A stretch of DNA of 64,000 nt from Ahaetulla prasina (GCF_028640845.1 NC_080540.1:258960958-259024957), one strand, 5' to 3'; positions 1 to 12,448 are shown, numbered from the stretch's first letter. Numbers and translations: made by a program. Notes: generated by a model from the letters alone, not told the origin.

Positions 1-828
1 CTATGTAAATAAATAAAAAAACAACCAGTAACTGAAGCACGTTATCAATGGAAGTCAAGAGGAATGGAAGAAAATGTTCTGGTTTACAGGGAATACAGTA
101 CAGCGATGTAGTGTACCGGGAAAGGAGATGAAAGCAAAAATGTAAATGAGATAGATTAATTAAAATCAACAGAAAGTCATTCTTACTTTTTGATCTGTCA
201 AAAATACGCCTGAGACAGGAACAGCATAAATCCTCAATAACAGGGTAACTTCAAAGACAGGTGACACAGCTAGTGACACCAGACCTCATCAGCATTTTGC
301 TTGGCAAGTTCCAAAGTACAGCCTTATAAAACAGCTGCCAAACTAAAGCTTCAAGAAGTTTCACAGGCAATTTTTCTGCATAGCATGCTAAATTTGAAAA
401 GTGGATTCACATGTTCAGGGATGCAGGAACCAAGGCTCCATTTGGAATGTCAAAATCCAGTTCTACCTAGTATTTGCCAGCAGGACTGCTTTGGGAACCC
501 AAAATGTGACCAGTCTCCTTCCCTGCGTTTCTTCCTCTGTACTATATTTTTATGTATTTTACATTTCAGAATGACAAAAGGATATTTAGCAATTGTAGCT
601 AGGGAAATCTCCAAGAACCATAAAAAGAAATCCTGCAAATTTAAGTTGCCTATTCTTGTATAGCCTGATCATAGGATACTCTTTAAAATCTATTTAGGGC
701 TCAGATAGAAATAGAAAGGACAATGCCTGGGCAGTCTAAGTTAAGTCAATTGGTAGGTATTCCCCAGACTAAATAAGGTTCTGGTGAAACTTAACTCTAC
801 ATGATGATAAATTCTATAGTCTAAAACT
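1..828. other. No recognisable feature
   Basis: AT-rich sequence. A 120-codon open frame at 301-663 resembles no known family and has low-complexity composition. I see no repeat termini, tRNA-like boxes or exon-like structure here. Confidence 0.5.
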
Positions 829-935
829 TGCTGTTTCTCAACCATTAGCAACTTTAGGAAATGTGGACTTCAACTTCCAGAATTATGGGAGTTGAAGTCT
901 ACATATTTTAATGTTGCCAAAGTTGAGAAACACTG
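829..935. mobile_element. Short hAT-like palindromic element
   Basis: The two halves are inverted copies: GTTTCTCAACC near the left end pairs with a GTTGAGAAACACTG right end, and the interior carries the 'gtggacttcaacttccagaatt' theme seen in other copies here. The left terminus is eroded and I find no matching 8-bp TSD. It is a non-coding element that would need a transposase in trans. Assignment to hAT rests on better preserved relatives at 6551-6669 and 52619-52685. Confidence 0.6.
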
Positions 936-1706
936 GCATACTTTCCTCCTCCCAGAACATACATGTGAAAGACTAATATTGGAACAAAGGGACAATTTTG
1001 TGCAATGCCCCATTTGGCTCAACTTTGCAAATATCCAGAATTCAAACACAGAGGCATATCTATTCCCAGTACCTATAATGCTGTGTCTTCCATTTAAGTA
1101 ATGTACTTATAGTAAGTAAGTAATGTACCTATAATGCTGTGTCTTCCAATGCTGTTCTACCATTTAAGTAATGTTTTATTTGAAATATTCAATTACTTAG
1201 GATTTATTTGTTGCTTTATTATTCAGTGTAATCATAAAGAATGCATTTTATATTCATGTGGCTGTCATGCATACATTTTTAGGAGTTTCATTTGCACCCA
1301 ACATTCTCTATAATTAGTTAATAGATACTTTAAAATGAGATTTTGCTCAAAAATCCTGCAAAGTTACAATGATTCACCTCAAAATGCACATGAAATGCAG
1401 AACTATTAGCCACGCATGAGGGCTGAAGAAGCTTGCTGGAATAAGAATTTCTTTGTTGAGAAAATATTAAGCAGAGCAATAACTAAATACCTATCATTTG
1501 GCTCTGAGAGGATATGAGAAATTTCCTGATTTTGTAAGATGGGTGGGAATGTTTGACATTGATTCCATCATTTGCTCAGAAGACTGGAATTGTTTTTATA
1601 TGTCTATATCTTAGACATTATCTCTTTCAAATATTTATTCTTTAAAGAATTCAGTCTAAGGTTCTGAAAGCTTCAAAATATGTGTCTATGTCTAGAAAGT
1701 CTAGAT
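936..1706. other. Non-coding, with one local duplication
   Basis: Nothing gene-like. Near 1072-1172 the motif containing CTATAATGCTGTGTCTTCC occurs twice, with 'catttaagtaatgt' after each, which indicates a local duplication of roughly 60 bp. Confidence 0.5.
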
Positions 1707-2289
1707 CAGGGCTTGTTCTAACCCAGTCTTAGCAGAACCAAGAAACAGACTCCTTATTCCAAAAAACCCCTCTTTATTTAGCTCCTATGAATTTACTGGC
1801 ATTCACACACTGAAAAGTCCAGGCAATAATCCTTCAAAGGATTAATTGCAGTAACAGACCTTATCAGTTCCTTGGGATATTTGCCAGGCTGGGACTTTCC
1901 AGTCCCAAAACTTTAAATTAAGTTCTGGGAAGCAGTTTTTGAGGCACGAACCACAATAAGCAAATCTTCCAAAAGAAATCAGAGAGGCAACCACCTCTCC
2001 CCTTTCCTCCTATTTATTCCCCAACCAGGGAGGGGCCATTCAGTGTCTACGTGTGCCTTTTTTCCTGAGTCGGCTGCTTGTCCTCAGTTGTTCTCCTCTT
2101 CCAATAACTCTGTGCATTCGCGCATCAGGAACAGGCCCGAGCTGTTCATCCTCCCCACTTATCTCTGACTCTGAAGGCAGCTGGGAAACGCGCTGGCTAC
2201 GACCATGCTCGGTTTAGCAAAGAGAGGGGGGGGGAAAGTCCCTATACATCATGTAATGCCACCGTGATGACGTGAATTTGACACCCCTG
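1707..2289. mobile_element. hAT element (CAGGG...CACCCCTG) with perfect TSD
   Basis: The ends CAGGG and TTTGACACCCCTG are flanked by identical 8-bp sequences GTCTAGAT at 1699-1706 and 2290-2297, the hAT hallmark. The last ~65 bp ('tacatcatgtaatg...cacccctg') match the right end of the hAT element at 31174-31592. Only about five bases of the left end survive. Most of the interior looks like an LTR-type sequence, described separately. It is non-coding. The TSD and right end are read directly; the composite origin is inference. Confidence 0.75.
1714..2219 (-). repeat. Solo-LTR-like segment inside the hAT element
   Basis: On the minus strand this ~506-bp block begins TGCTAAAC and ends GGTTAGAACA, giving TG...CA termini. 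It has an AT-rich TATA-like stretch (GGAATAAATAGG, plus 2009-2020) and an AATAAA signal (plus 1773-1778) near its 3' end, the order expected in an LTR. I find no 4-6 bp TSD directly around it, so it may be an LTR fragment or a coincidental resemblance. The family is not recognised. Confidence 0.4.
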
Positions 2290-2297
2290 GTCTAGAT

Positions 2298-3375
2298 GAT
2301 TATGTAGAATTTGAATTGTCAATATAGATGACTTTCCTACAGAAATCCTGTGGGTCAAAGCTAAGGAAAGTCAGATTACAAGTGTGCTCTTCAGCTTGAA
2401 GCATAGTAAGAATTTGTCCATTCAGAAAGTTCCAGGCTTCAACTGAGTAGCTTTACAGGCAAAATTAGTGATCACCCATTTCCTCATTTGGTTTAATAAT
2501 TTATTTAAGAGCATGTCTTCTCACAGCATTTATTTGTTTGAATTCAAAAAGTACTATTAGCGAGTTAGAAATGTGAGGATGGTTGGTTCTCATTTTCTTA
2601 GATAGGCATCTCTTTGGAAAGTGTTCTCAGGAAAACTAGCAGGACTCTCCCTTCAGCTGTTTCCAATTTTTCATCAGGTTAGAATTGGTAGCTTTCTCTT
2701 TTTCTCTTTTGACTTTCTTTGGTAATCTTGCCCTGGAGCAAATCCACTCGGCTGCCAATTCTAAAAGAGTGCCATTTCTGGTAATTGCTACCATCCCCTT
2801 GGCATTTGTAAGGCAAAGGAACTTGGTTGTTGCCATTTACTCATGGACTATCACATTGTTTTGTATGTAAGAGTCTCAAACTTATTTTTGTGTGCTCATG
2901 TATATGTGAATCTGATTCACTTGATGTTCTAAGTAATCTAGTGACAAAATATTAATGTAATGTACAATGTACATTGTTATCAGTAGGAGAATCTCAAACT
3001 GTTTTTGAATTGATAGAATCAAATATTCAAGCAGGTTTTATGTTTTCTGGGTTTTTCCTCCCCTTGTAAATGCCATAGTTGTGTGTGTTGAATGTCAGGA
3101 TATTCTTGTGAATTGGTGAAAGGCAAAATAACAATAACAACAACAACTAACTAGGAGTTGTAATAGTTCTCTTCTGCCCACTGCAATTAGGAAAATATAA
3201 AAACAAATTGAAACGTCTACAAGGATATAGTAGAAAATGGATTCATCACTTTTGCACCATGTTTTCTTAATATGTGGTTTTCCACTGACTATGGTTATGT
3301 CTCACATAAGATATTTCCAAAGCAGGAAGTGTCTTCTTCTACAGGCATTCCTGTGTACCATTTATGCATCAGAAA
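2298..3375. other. No recognisable feature
   Basis: AT-rich unique-looking sequence. Short open frames around 2636-2870 on both strands have no recognisable domain. Confidence 0.5.
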
Positions 3376-3469
3376 CCTTCCTTCCTTCCTTCCTTCCTTC
3401 CTTCCTTCCTTCCTTCCTTCCTTCCTTCCTTCCTTCCTTCCTCTCTCTCTCCCTCCCTCCCTCCCTTCC
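3376..3469. repeat. (TTCC)n microsatellite with CT-rich tail
   Basis: Uninterrupted tetranucleotide run to about 3442, then (CT)n and (CCCT)n to 3469. It produces spurious SFLP-repeat frames on the plus strand. Confidence 0.97.
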
Positions 3470-4101
3470 TGTTTTTAATTGCCTGTTTTAGAAAATTCTG
3501 GTTCACCAAGCAAATAAAGCCCTTTCATTCTTCACTTTTCCATCACTTTCACTATTTTTCATTTGTTTAAAACCCTCAAATTTATCATTTCACACATGCT
3601 GTGCCAAGATGTTTAGCTATAGTAAGCTGGTTTATTGAGGAAGCTAAGCCAAAAACAAGTCATCTGCATTATGTCTTACGCAATATGTGAATCAGTCTGT
3701 TGTCTTGTACAAAATTCAAGTCATTTCCCAGTGAGGGTTGAATTGCTTGTTTATTTCTGATCTTCTTTTCCTCCCTGGCATCAATTCATATAGCTTCATT
3801 ATTTCTGAGAAAGGAAGGAAGATGTACACCAAGATAATTTGCATTCTGCTATGCAGGAGGAAGGCTGAGCATTCAGGTGCAGAAGCTTGAGAAATAAGGT
3901 TAGACCAGTTGTGAAAATTATTCTCCATGTCTGCCTTTCTTTTCTCAATGTCTTTCTGCAAAATAGCACCTTTATTCAATTATTTCTGTAATACCACATG
4001 CCTGAAAGTGAATACTTTTTTAGGGCTGAAATAAATGGTAATTCTGCCAGAAATTGATGGAAGCACGATCAGCTGAGACACACAGTTCTTTCTATTCCTC
4101 T
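3470..4101. other. No recognisable feature
   Basis: AT-rich non-coding sequence between two simple repeats. I see no element termini. Confidence 0.5.
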
Positions 4102-4220
4102 CTTATTCTTATGGGTTCCCCTATTCTTATGGGTTTTTCTTCCCCTATTCTTATGGGTTCCCTTATTCTTATGGGTTATTCTTTCCCTATTCTTATGGGT
4201 TCCCCTATTCTTATGGGTTA
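4102..4220. repeat. Minisatellite, six copies of a TATTCTTATGGGTT core
   Basis: The 14-base core TATTCTTATGGGTT recurs six times, separated by short C/T-rich spacers (tcccc, tttcttcccc, attctttccc), so spacing varies in the 18-25 bp range. All copies are in the same orientation and the core is nearly invariant while the spacers differ. Confidence 0.9.
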
Positions 4221-4388
4221 CTAAACCCATTGGATCCTGGTTTCAGAGATATTTCCTTATCTAAACAGAGTAATAGAATGATCAGCGATGGGCAGAAAAA
4301 ACCATGGGAGTGGGAGTAACGTCTGATTTCCTGCTGACTTCCCCATTGAATTTTCTTGTGGGAAGCTGTCAAGGAGCATCAGAACCAT

Positions 4389-4477
4389 CTTTCTTTCTTT
4401 CTTTCCTTCTTCCTTCCTTCCTTCCTTCCTTCCTTCCTTCCTTCCTTCCTTCCTTCCTTCCTTCCTTCCTTCCTTCT
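4389..4477. repeat. (CTTT)n/(TTCC)n microsatellite
   Basis: A short CTTT run passes into a long TTCC run. The same motif occurs about 1 kb upstream at 3376. Confidence 0.97.
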
Positions 4478-6550
4478 TCAAAAATGTATGTAAATACATA
4501 CAGTTCCTTGCTTAGTTCTGAGCTTCACAGCATTGGTGCGGTAATTTTAATTCAACTTCCTTCATCCTAGTCAATGTGATGTAGTGATTACATTGCTGGT
4601 CTTGATGTGGAGAAACTGATCTGCCCTTAGACACAAACGCAGCTGGATGACTTTGTGTCTGCTACACTCCTTCAGCCCTAGATGAGAAAAGTAAAAATAA
4701 AATCTGTCTACATCCTGCACTAGACCAATTGGTAGATTATGATCCAAAGCCTTCCTACTGCAGTAGATTGATTTGGAAAGAGGAGGAGGAAATCAATTTA
4801 TATTAGTAAGATATTTTGTGAGATGTGGACATGCATATTGGATTATCAAAACGTATGTGTGTGGGATGTATAGACAATACTTACGTCACTCCTTTCATAA
4901 TAGTATAAGAAATAAGATAGGCAATTCACCGACACATTTTGCGTCTTTCCTTTTTTTAATAAAATACAAGAAGCAGCAGATTATAGTGATGTAGTTAGAT
5001 CATAGCTGCATACTTACAAAGCTGCTGGATTCAAAGATATTTTTTTTGCTATTGTTTGTTTTCAGGTTTATATATCAGCAAAGTGCTGTGACAGCTGTGT
5101 TGAGCATATGTCCTTGAAGATGAAATTACCTGAAGACAAGGCAATCAGCAGCAATTCTTTTGGTTAATAATAATCATATAATAAGATGGATTAAGGAAAG
5201 TGGTTAATAAAATTGAAAAGGAAATGATGAAAAGAAAACAATAATAGCGGGCACAAGCTGTTGGCTGTTGAGGACAATATGTACCCTAACGTAAATTTTG
5301 TTCAGTTTTGCAAGACAGGGGTTTTAAATTACATGCACTGCAAAACTACAACAAATGCAGATTTTGTGTGTCATAACTTGCAATGAAACTTGCCATAATT
5401 TTTTGGCAGCTACTTCGAGGAATTGAATTTATTAATGTATGTATTAAAGCAATTATTCTCTTTCCAACTTCCAATATTTTCCCCACTTAAGATTTCCAGC
5501 CCAATTGAAGGTTTGAAAACAGCACTTCAAATATGTCAGAAAATAACCTGTGCCACCACCACCAAAAAAAAAAATCTATGCTGTTATTATAGAGTGTTTT
5601 TTATTACTTATTGTATAATTTGTAGACTTAGTTTGCCATGTTTTGATGCCCATTTATTGTTTCTACCTGTTCTTTTATAATTGTAATATATTTTTAAAAA
5701 TATTTTTAGCTTTTTATGTAATTTTATTTTCTATGTCCTTTAATTTTTGTGCCCTGCCCTCCTTATGCTGATCTTTGACTGTAATAAAGGTTGTGAGTTG
5801 ATCTGAATGTTTAAAAGAAATTACATCTGTCTGTATATCTAGAGAATAACCCTTGGAGATACAAACTGAATAGGACCAAATTTGGTGTGGGAAGATTAGC
5901 CAGAAAAAGAAAGATCAAGTTTGAAAATAGACTGGATTGGGCAGGTATCTGTGGAAAAAGAAATTCTGGAAACCTCGTCCCACCCCACAAGGGGCAGTAG
6001 GACAGTAGCTCCAATTGTTCCATCTGAAGTCCCCTTCTTTGTCACCCAATGACCTGCTTCCCATTGCACACAAAGATATAGACATTGAGATGTTTTCAGT
6101 AAAATGACTGGAGAGAATTCCAGAAGTCAGGTGCCGTATCCCATCCCTAGTTTGGTTTCCTTTCTCCCAGTTAGCAGCCTGTTATAATCTAGTCCCAGGG
6201 AGATCAAGTGAGAAATGCATGAAAAACAGGCCATCCCTTTCTAACCATGAAGATTCTTACTGACCCATGTAAAAGGTAAGAGCAATTCCCACATTTGGAC
6301 TTTCCATTCTGAGGGGCACCAGCAGAGATGAAAACCACTACCTTGTTAGCAAAACTAAACACTTTCTGTCTTATTTAAGGTATTTTAGATTCAAGACTTC
6401 TATCTGAACTAAAAGGCTAGTGAAATGCTTGCTTCCCACCAAAACAACGAGGTACCGCCCTTTCTCCCTCCCCCTTCCTGGCCACAATACCCATACATCA
6501 AAATGTCACTTATATATAACTTAGCAGAGCTTTCTTCTAGCATCTTAGAA
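4478..6550. other. No recognisable feature
   Basis: About 2 kb of AT-rich sequence without recognised repeats. Weak short frames at 4773-4994, 5423-5680 and 5811-6023 carry no identifiable domain. Confidence 0.45.
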
Positions 6551-6669
6551 CAAAGGTCTCCAACCTTAGTAACTTTAAGGTTTGTGGATTTCAATTCCCA
6601 GAGTTCCTCAGCCAGCAAAGCTTGGTTGAAGTCCACAAACCTTAAAGTTACTAAGGTTGGAGACCCCTG
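6551..6669. mobile_element. hAT miniature element with perfect TSD
   Basis: A 119-bp near-palindrome. Termini CAAAGGTCTCC and GGAGACCCCTG are inverted copies, and both arms contain 'aacttaaggttg'-type sequence in opposite orientation. Identical 8-bp TSDs TCTTAGAA lie at 6543-6550 and 6670-6677. It is non-coding and must be moved in trans. The centre of the TSD is TA, as described for the Buster group of hAT transposases. Confidence 0.88.
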
Positions 6670-6686
6670 TCTTAGAACATTCCAAT

Positions 6687-6735
6687 CAGTGTTTCTCAAC
6701 TTTAATATGTGTGGACTTCTGGGAGCTAAATCCCA
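6687..6735. mobile_element. Half hAT element
   Basis: Starts CAGTGTTTCTCAACTTT and continues into 'atgtgtggacttctgggag', the left half of the family represented at 13293 and 54986. No right terminus is present. Confidence 0.55.
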
Positions 6736-8154
6736 CAGGATGTTACTGTCTATCCAACACCACAGCTTTCCTTCCCAGGCAGAACAAATCTTTCATCATC
6801 TTATATGCCATTACCCATTGATGAGTTGAGAAATTGCAGACTAATTTTCTCTCTTTTTTATTTCAGTTTTTCCAAACACTTGAAAAATGCTTTTGTTATC
6901 TTCCCTCAGCAAATAAAACGCACACAGTCCTTTTAACATATTTTCTGAATATGCCTTTGACCAAGGTTTTCAGCTGCCATAGTTTTTTTTCTTTATGAAA
7001 TCTTTTAATTGTTTTCAACAACTTCAATTTTTTTCATTATGATCAAGGCAGTTGAGTCTCCAATTAATAGATTTGCCTGTTTTGCCTCTAATGAAGGCAA
7101 CTCAATTTAATATTATGGAAGTAGAGGAGATTCATTTTTGGCATTTCTAAATGTAATGCTAATTTGCAAAAGGCTAGAAGTAGTATCCTGATAATTGGAT
7201 AATTGAAATCTTTATTCTCTGTTAGAAGTAAGGCAGTGTTGTATTTTTTAAAGGTACAAAGGACTATCTCTTTCAAAGCTTTGCACAAACTTACAGAAGC
7301 AATACTGCTGATGAATTCATAAAAGAATAAGATCTATATTCAAGCTTTCACAATTAAGATTAGATCTTTATTTTCTTGCTATTTGGGCAGCTTTGCCCTG
7401 GCATCTCTATTAATTTACATGTTTTTAATATTAGTATTGTATTTAGTATTTGTAAAAATAAGATTCTTGTGTATTGGATTATTGGACATATATAAGGGTA
7501 AGTCTGCCAAAGTTTGCTTTGGCTTCACAGATTACAAATTTGTCAAAAAAAAGAGATCCATTATGACTATTTCTATGTATGTGTTCAGATACTTCTAATG
7601 CAGGGATTTTTGCATGCACTTTACCAATTTGCTTAATTCTTACCCAGAATTTTAAACTGAAAGTACATTTTGGTGCATTTTTAATATGCACATAGTTGTA
7701 TATCCTTCTCTGTAAATGCACATGGAATGCTGTGAACACTTTATTCAAGCTGAAAAGTGAATTTCAGCATAGTTTTTATAAATTTTCTTTTATATTTGGC
7801 AAATATAAAAAAAGAGGGAGAGAAAGAAAGCATTTTGATCCATTCATAATTATTCAGTTATTGGTTCATGCTTTTAGCTTACTTGCTTAATTAATTCATT
7901 ATTTGGTGGGAATGATGATTGATGATGATGATGATATCCATTAAGTCGAGTCCCATTCTAGTTAATTCTATGGGCCTGGTCTCTCTACATCTCCTAATCT
8001 TGGATTATTTCTTTGAGTCCTTATTTGGTATAGATAGATACAGAAAAAATATCATTTAATTTAAATAATTACTTCATAAATAGTAAAGGAATACTTTGAA
8101 AGTTTTTTTCTAAATTAAAAAGTATATTTCTCCCACAGGCAGAAACTTTTGAGT
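6736..8154. other. No recognisable feature
   Basis: AT-rich sequence with only a short (GAT)n run near 7918-7936. Confidence 0.45.
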
Positions 8155-8162
8155 GTTTAGAA

Positions 8163-8317
8163 CAGAGGTGTCCAACCTGGCCCCTTGAAGAGTGGTGGAC
8201 TTCAACTTTCAGAATTCCCCAGCCAGCATGAGCTATAAATATGAGCAAGTTGCTGGCTGGAGAATTCTGGGCATTGAAGTCCACCACTCTTCAAGGGGCC
8301 AAGTTTGGACATCCCTG
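8163..8317. mobile_element. hAT miniature element, near-perfect TSD
   Basis: A 155-bp inverted-repeat element. Left end CAGAGGTGTCCAACCTGG mirrors right end CCAAGTTTGGACATCCCTG, and 'cttgaagagtggtggactt' has an inverted partner before the right end. Flanks GTTTAGAA (8155-8162) and GCTTAGAT (8318-8325) agree at six of eight positions and share a central TA. It has no coding capacity. Confidence 0.8.
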
Positions 8318-8325
8318 GCTTAGAT

Positions 8326-10596
8326 CTAAAAAGTCTGGGCTTCAGTCCCTGTATATTTAACTGTGCTTATGGTACTGAATTAATATTACCACTTCTTTGT
8401 TTCTGACAACCTCATTCTGACAGCTACACAATATAAAGATAAAAACAGAGATACTGCTGTGCTTGGTATAGTTACATATTGCTTTGTGCCAAAGTCTGCA
8501 TGTGATCCCTGCACCGTTCTGGTGAATACCAAAAGTCAACCACACATTTTCTAGTTGTTTTCCAATGGAAAACTCATTAAAAGAAGAAGAAGAAATGCCT
8601 TCAAATATCCTATAACTGACAAAAATAGATGCAACCAACTAAGCAACATTATGTTGTTCTATAGCAGATCTCAATGCCCAATAAGTGCAGCTTCCATCCA
8701 GCAAAAGGGCTGTGGACCCCTGCTATAACCTCTTCAGTTTAATCAATATGGATGTGGGAATTTTGACTTATTTCGTTAGAAGAAATGACCTATATTTGTA
8801 AGTTTCTTCACAATTATAGCACAAAATATGTACTGTATGTGGAGTCCTTGGTGCTCTCTGAGCTTACTTTGTTTGTTGGTTTGCAGATGCTTCATTACCT
8901 GGGTAGGTTGACTCATCAGTGTGAGTGAATATGGGATTTGCTCCCTATTTATATGCAGGAGATTATTCTGTCAGTGATGGGTGGGGTGTGGTTTTCTCCT
9001 TGGTTCTTTGATTAGAATATTGTTTTCTGCTTGATTGTTTGCTTAGAGTTAATCCCTCTTATCTGGATGTTGGCTGCTGGCAAAGATAAGTCTGTATGCT
9101 TGTGTGTATGTGTGTGTCTATACACATACACAAATGCACACAAATGTGTGTGCATGCACACACACACACAAACACCCAGACACTGGAATTATAAAATATG
9201 GGAGATATAGAGATGATTTCCATTGCTACAGCTTCTTTCTAATTAAAATTGATCGTGTGGGCTGAATTTTAATCCAGTTTTGAAATCTCCGTAGCTAAAG
9301 TAGAAAATGCCTTCCTATCCAAGTCTTTTTGCCTGCTGTTATTTACTACTATCACCTCCTGGTGTTGTGTTACATTTCCAAATCAGCAGGGAGGTAAAGG
9401 TTAATAAAGGCAGTGTTATTGCTAGCTGAAGAACTAGCACTGAGCCAGCGCAACCCACAGTCTTTTCCTACCAGTAGTAGAGTTACTGTTGGCACGATCT
9501 CTCTTTCCATATTCGGCATGTCAAAAGCAGTGAGCCTCCCTCCACACGATGTAGAAAAGCTTCAGCAATATCCCTATTCTTATGCTCAGCCTCAGGATGT
9601 AACTCTAAAAAGCGTTGGATGCCGTTCCCAAAACCCTTGCCAATATTACTTGAATTTAATGCCACAAAGGAGGAAAGGCATTATGCACATTGGGAACAAT
9701 CCAATTGTTTGTGTTTATTTAATTTAGCTTAATGTAAATTAAACTAGAGCACACGTTCTTTTGACCTGGATGACCTGTGTCCTTATTCTCAACCCTTTCT
9801 GTATTTTGCAGTATGGCCCTAGCTCGAATCCCTTGGGCCATATTTAGGGTAGAGTCCTAAGCAACAGGGGGGAAAAACCACATTTAAAAACACAACAGTT
9901 CTTTACCTGAACCTGCTGCATACTAAGTCATTCAGTTGCAGGATTTGGAGTGATTCACAGTGATTCAGTGATTTAGGAGCGATTGTGTATCTCCCTAAAT
10001 CCTTGCATAATTAACGTTTCACTGGGAGGACTCCAGGAAGCCTTTTGATTTAATTGCTGTTAATATTTCAAGCATTACAAGACAAAGCAAATGGTTTGGC
10101 ATGTTTAGAGCATTTATATTCTTGTTAAGAAGCACTAATTGGTAATCTAATTCATAGAGGCATCAGAACCATTGTATCAGATCTAAGGTCTATTTTCTGT
10201 GGGCAGAAAAACTCCCTTGGTCTGCCCTATGTTTCCTGTGTGGATAATGTAGCAATTTGGCACGGAACTGCAAGGAAGTAAGGGCAGGGAATGCATTTTC
10301 CAAAATAATAAACTCATAAGAATGGTGAGTCCAAGCTACCTTGCAAGTCAAGGGAAAAAAAGATCAAAACATGTGCTCAGATATTTTCTCCCAGATTGAA
10401 AGAGATTTGGGGAATGCAATGTTTGATTGTTTCGAAGTGGACCTGATGAATACAGGAAGTTGTCTTATCCTGAGTCACTTTATTGATCCGCCAATAGTAG
10501 CTCCATACTTTCCAGAAATGGGTAGCCTGAATTTCATAGTGGGGTTTCTTTCTAGCCACACTGAACATTCATGGTTTCAATTTAGACTCTTCTATA
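8326..10596. other. No gene; imperfect (CA)n tract
   Basis: About 2.3 kb without a recognised gene or element end. An imperfect TG/CA tract lies at roughly 9090-9178. An open frame of 104 codons at 9413-9727 has no domain I recognise. Confidence 0.45.
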
Positions 10597-11012
10597 TACA
10601 GATAATCCTCGGTTTACAACAGTTCATTTAGTGACCATTCAAAGTTACCATGTTACTGAAAAATTGACGTATGACCATTTTTCACACTTATGACCATTGC
10701 AGCATCCCCCGTGGTCACGTGATCAAAATTCAGACAGTTGGCAACTGACACATACTTATGACTGTTGCAGTGTAATCCAGGGTCATGTGATTTCCCCTTT
10801 ACAACCATCTGACAAGCAATGTCAGTGGGGAAACCAGTTTCACTTAACAACCATGTTACTAATTCAACAACTGCAGTGATTCACTTAACAACTCTGACAA
10901 GAAAGGTTGTAAAATGGGGCAAAACTCACTTAACAAATGTCAAATGATTTATGTTATATTTGGTAACATAAATCTTGAGCTCAAGTGTGATCATAAATCG
11001 AGGATTACTTGT
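10597..11012. mobile_element. Tigger/mariner-like non-autonomous DNA transposon
   Basis: Left end TACAGATAATCCTCGGTTTA and right end TAAATCGAGGATTACTTG are inverted copies. The interior repeats 'cacttatgacca' and 'cacttaacaac' motifs and has no open reading frame. The CCTCG-containing terminus recalls Tigger-type (TcMar) ends. The expected TA duplication is seen on the left but the right flank reads TG, so the superfamily call is tentative. Confidence 0.6.
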
Positions 11013-11690
11013 GCACATGCATATCAGCTGCAGCAGTAAGGATTTCTCCTCCTAGTTTGAGGAGTACTTATCATTTTGTTTGTTGGAATACTTCTGGCTG
11101 AGATAACAACTGAACTGATTGTTCCATTCAAAATAATCCTCTGTCAGTCAGTTATAGTAAGAAAGAGCAGTTAGATTAAATTAGTACAATTGAAAGCTCA
11201 GATCTGATCCTTCCCCCTGCAAAATAATACAGAGCTTTTAGATTGACACTATAATTTTGCTTCTCTGGATTATCACGACACCTCTGTTATCGTTCTTCAT
11301 ATTTATTATTTTATTTAAAAGAATAGGCAGTGAGTTTTGGTAAGGGTAGGATTACCATACAATAATTTCACCGGAAAATAAAACTGAGAGATCAAGAAGC
11401 AGAACTGTCTAAAGGGTGGATATGGGGGGTGGGAGGTATGCAGTCCAGGTCGAATATGTTGCCAGCTGTTGCCAGTTTTAGATCTTGTCCAAATTTTGAG
11501 TGTCACAAGAGTATAATGTGCTGTGGGGTAATGTTTGGAACCTCAAGTGACCGGGAAATCAGTGTAATGGTGGGCCTGTATCACCAAAGTGGGGGAGGGA
11601 CAGAACATCAAAAGAAATGGAAAAGGAGGAAGTTAAAAATTACTCATCATACTGTGGGAAGAAATATCCATCTGGTTCAGTTCCAAGCTG
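11013..11690. other. No recognisable feature
   Basis: Non-coding AT-rich sequence. A 102-codon frame at 11429-11737 has no identifiable domain. Confidence 0.45.
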
Positions 11691-11924
11691 GGAGAAAAAC
11701 ACTGGAAGCATGGAGGCTGATTGAAAAGAAGGTTTAATGATGAACTGAACCACTAAGCACATGGTTCTGATGCAGCTGACAAAATAGAGTTGAGAGTGGG
11801 AGGGTTATACTTTCTCTTGGGCTTTGCACTTGAGTTCCTGTCCCTGTGCAAGAATGTGTATTCTATTGGCTGTTGTCAGACTCTCATGGGGCCATGTAGG
11901 GGTTATGTAGGGGTCATAGCTGGC

Positions 11925-12448
11925 TGTTGTGCCTCGTCTGCTTTCCCCACAGCAGGCCAGTCGTATCTGCTTCCGAACGCTGAGGAATGTCCTAGCATGC
12001 CTCCCGGCCCAGCCCTGGCTCCATGCCCAGACAGGCCGAAGAAGAAGAAGTACCTCCAGCCCCCAGCCCTGGCTCCATGCCCAGGCAAACGGAGCAACTA
12101 GACCCCTCCCCCTCCCCCACAGCATGTGAGCCTGAGGAAGGTCAATTACCAACAGCTGCCGACTGGAGTGACCCTTGCTTCAGGAGAATTGATAGGCGGC
12201 ATCAACAGAAGGAAGGGAGGGGCAGGCTTGGATAAGTGCTGGGTCATGGAGCCACACCCCATGGCCTATATAAAGGATCTGCTTTCTGGCATTCTCTGAG
12301 TCAGGCAAAGTCTACCTTATCTTGCTGAAGTCACTTTCTGGTCTCCTGCCTGCCTTGAGAACTTTGCTAGGACTTTGGCAGAGCTGCAGAGGCACGCCTG
12401 ATTCGGATTTCCCTGACCCGGCCGTCAGCGGAGGAGTGAGACACGACA
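11925..12448 (+). mobile_element. Solo LTR with perfect 5-bp TSD
   Basis: A 524-bp LTR beginning TGTTGTGCC and ending CACGACA, so the termini form a short inverted repeat (TGTYGTG). Identical CTGGC duplications lie at 11920-11924 and 12449-12453. U3 carries two copies of a 'ccagccctggctccatgccc' motif and a TATATAAA box. The same family occurs inverted at 40110-40631. No internal region is present, consistent with LTR-LTR recombination. Gypsy versus endogenous retrovirus origin cannot be decided from the LTR alone. Confidence 0.88.
12260..12280 (+). promoter_or_regulatory. TATA box of the solo LTR
   Basis: TATATAAA at 12267-12274 lies just downstream of 'ccatggcc' about 180 bp before the LTR end. 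The reverse-oriented copy at 40 kb has 'tttatata' at the equivalent position. Whether it is active is unknown. Confidence 0.6.

Noticed and set aside
301..663. 120-codon open frame on plus strand
   Set aside because: No recognisable domain, overlapping frame on the other strand, and no sign of coding constraint.
3237..3570. Frames rich in SFLP/PSFL
   Set aside because: They are translations of the TTCC microsatellite.
4102..4220. CRISPR-like regular repeats
   Set aside because: Short core, unequal low-complexity C/T spacers, vertebrate context; a minisatellite.
9413..9727. 104-codon frame considered as an exon
   Set aside because: No known domain or convincing splice context; likely chance.
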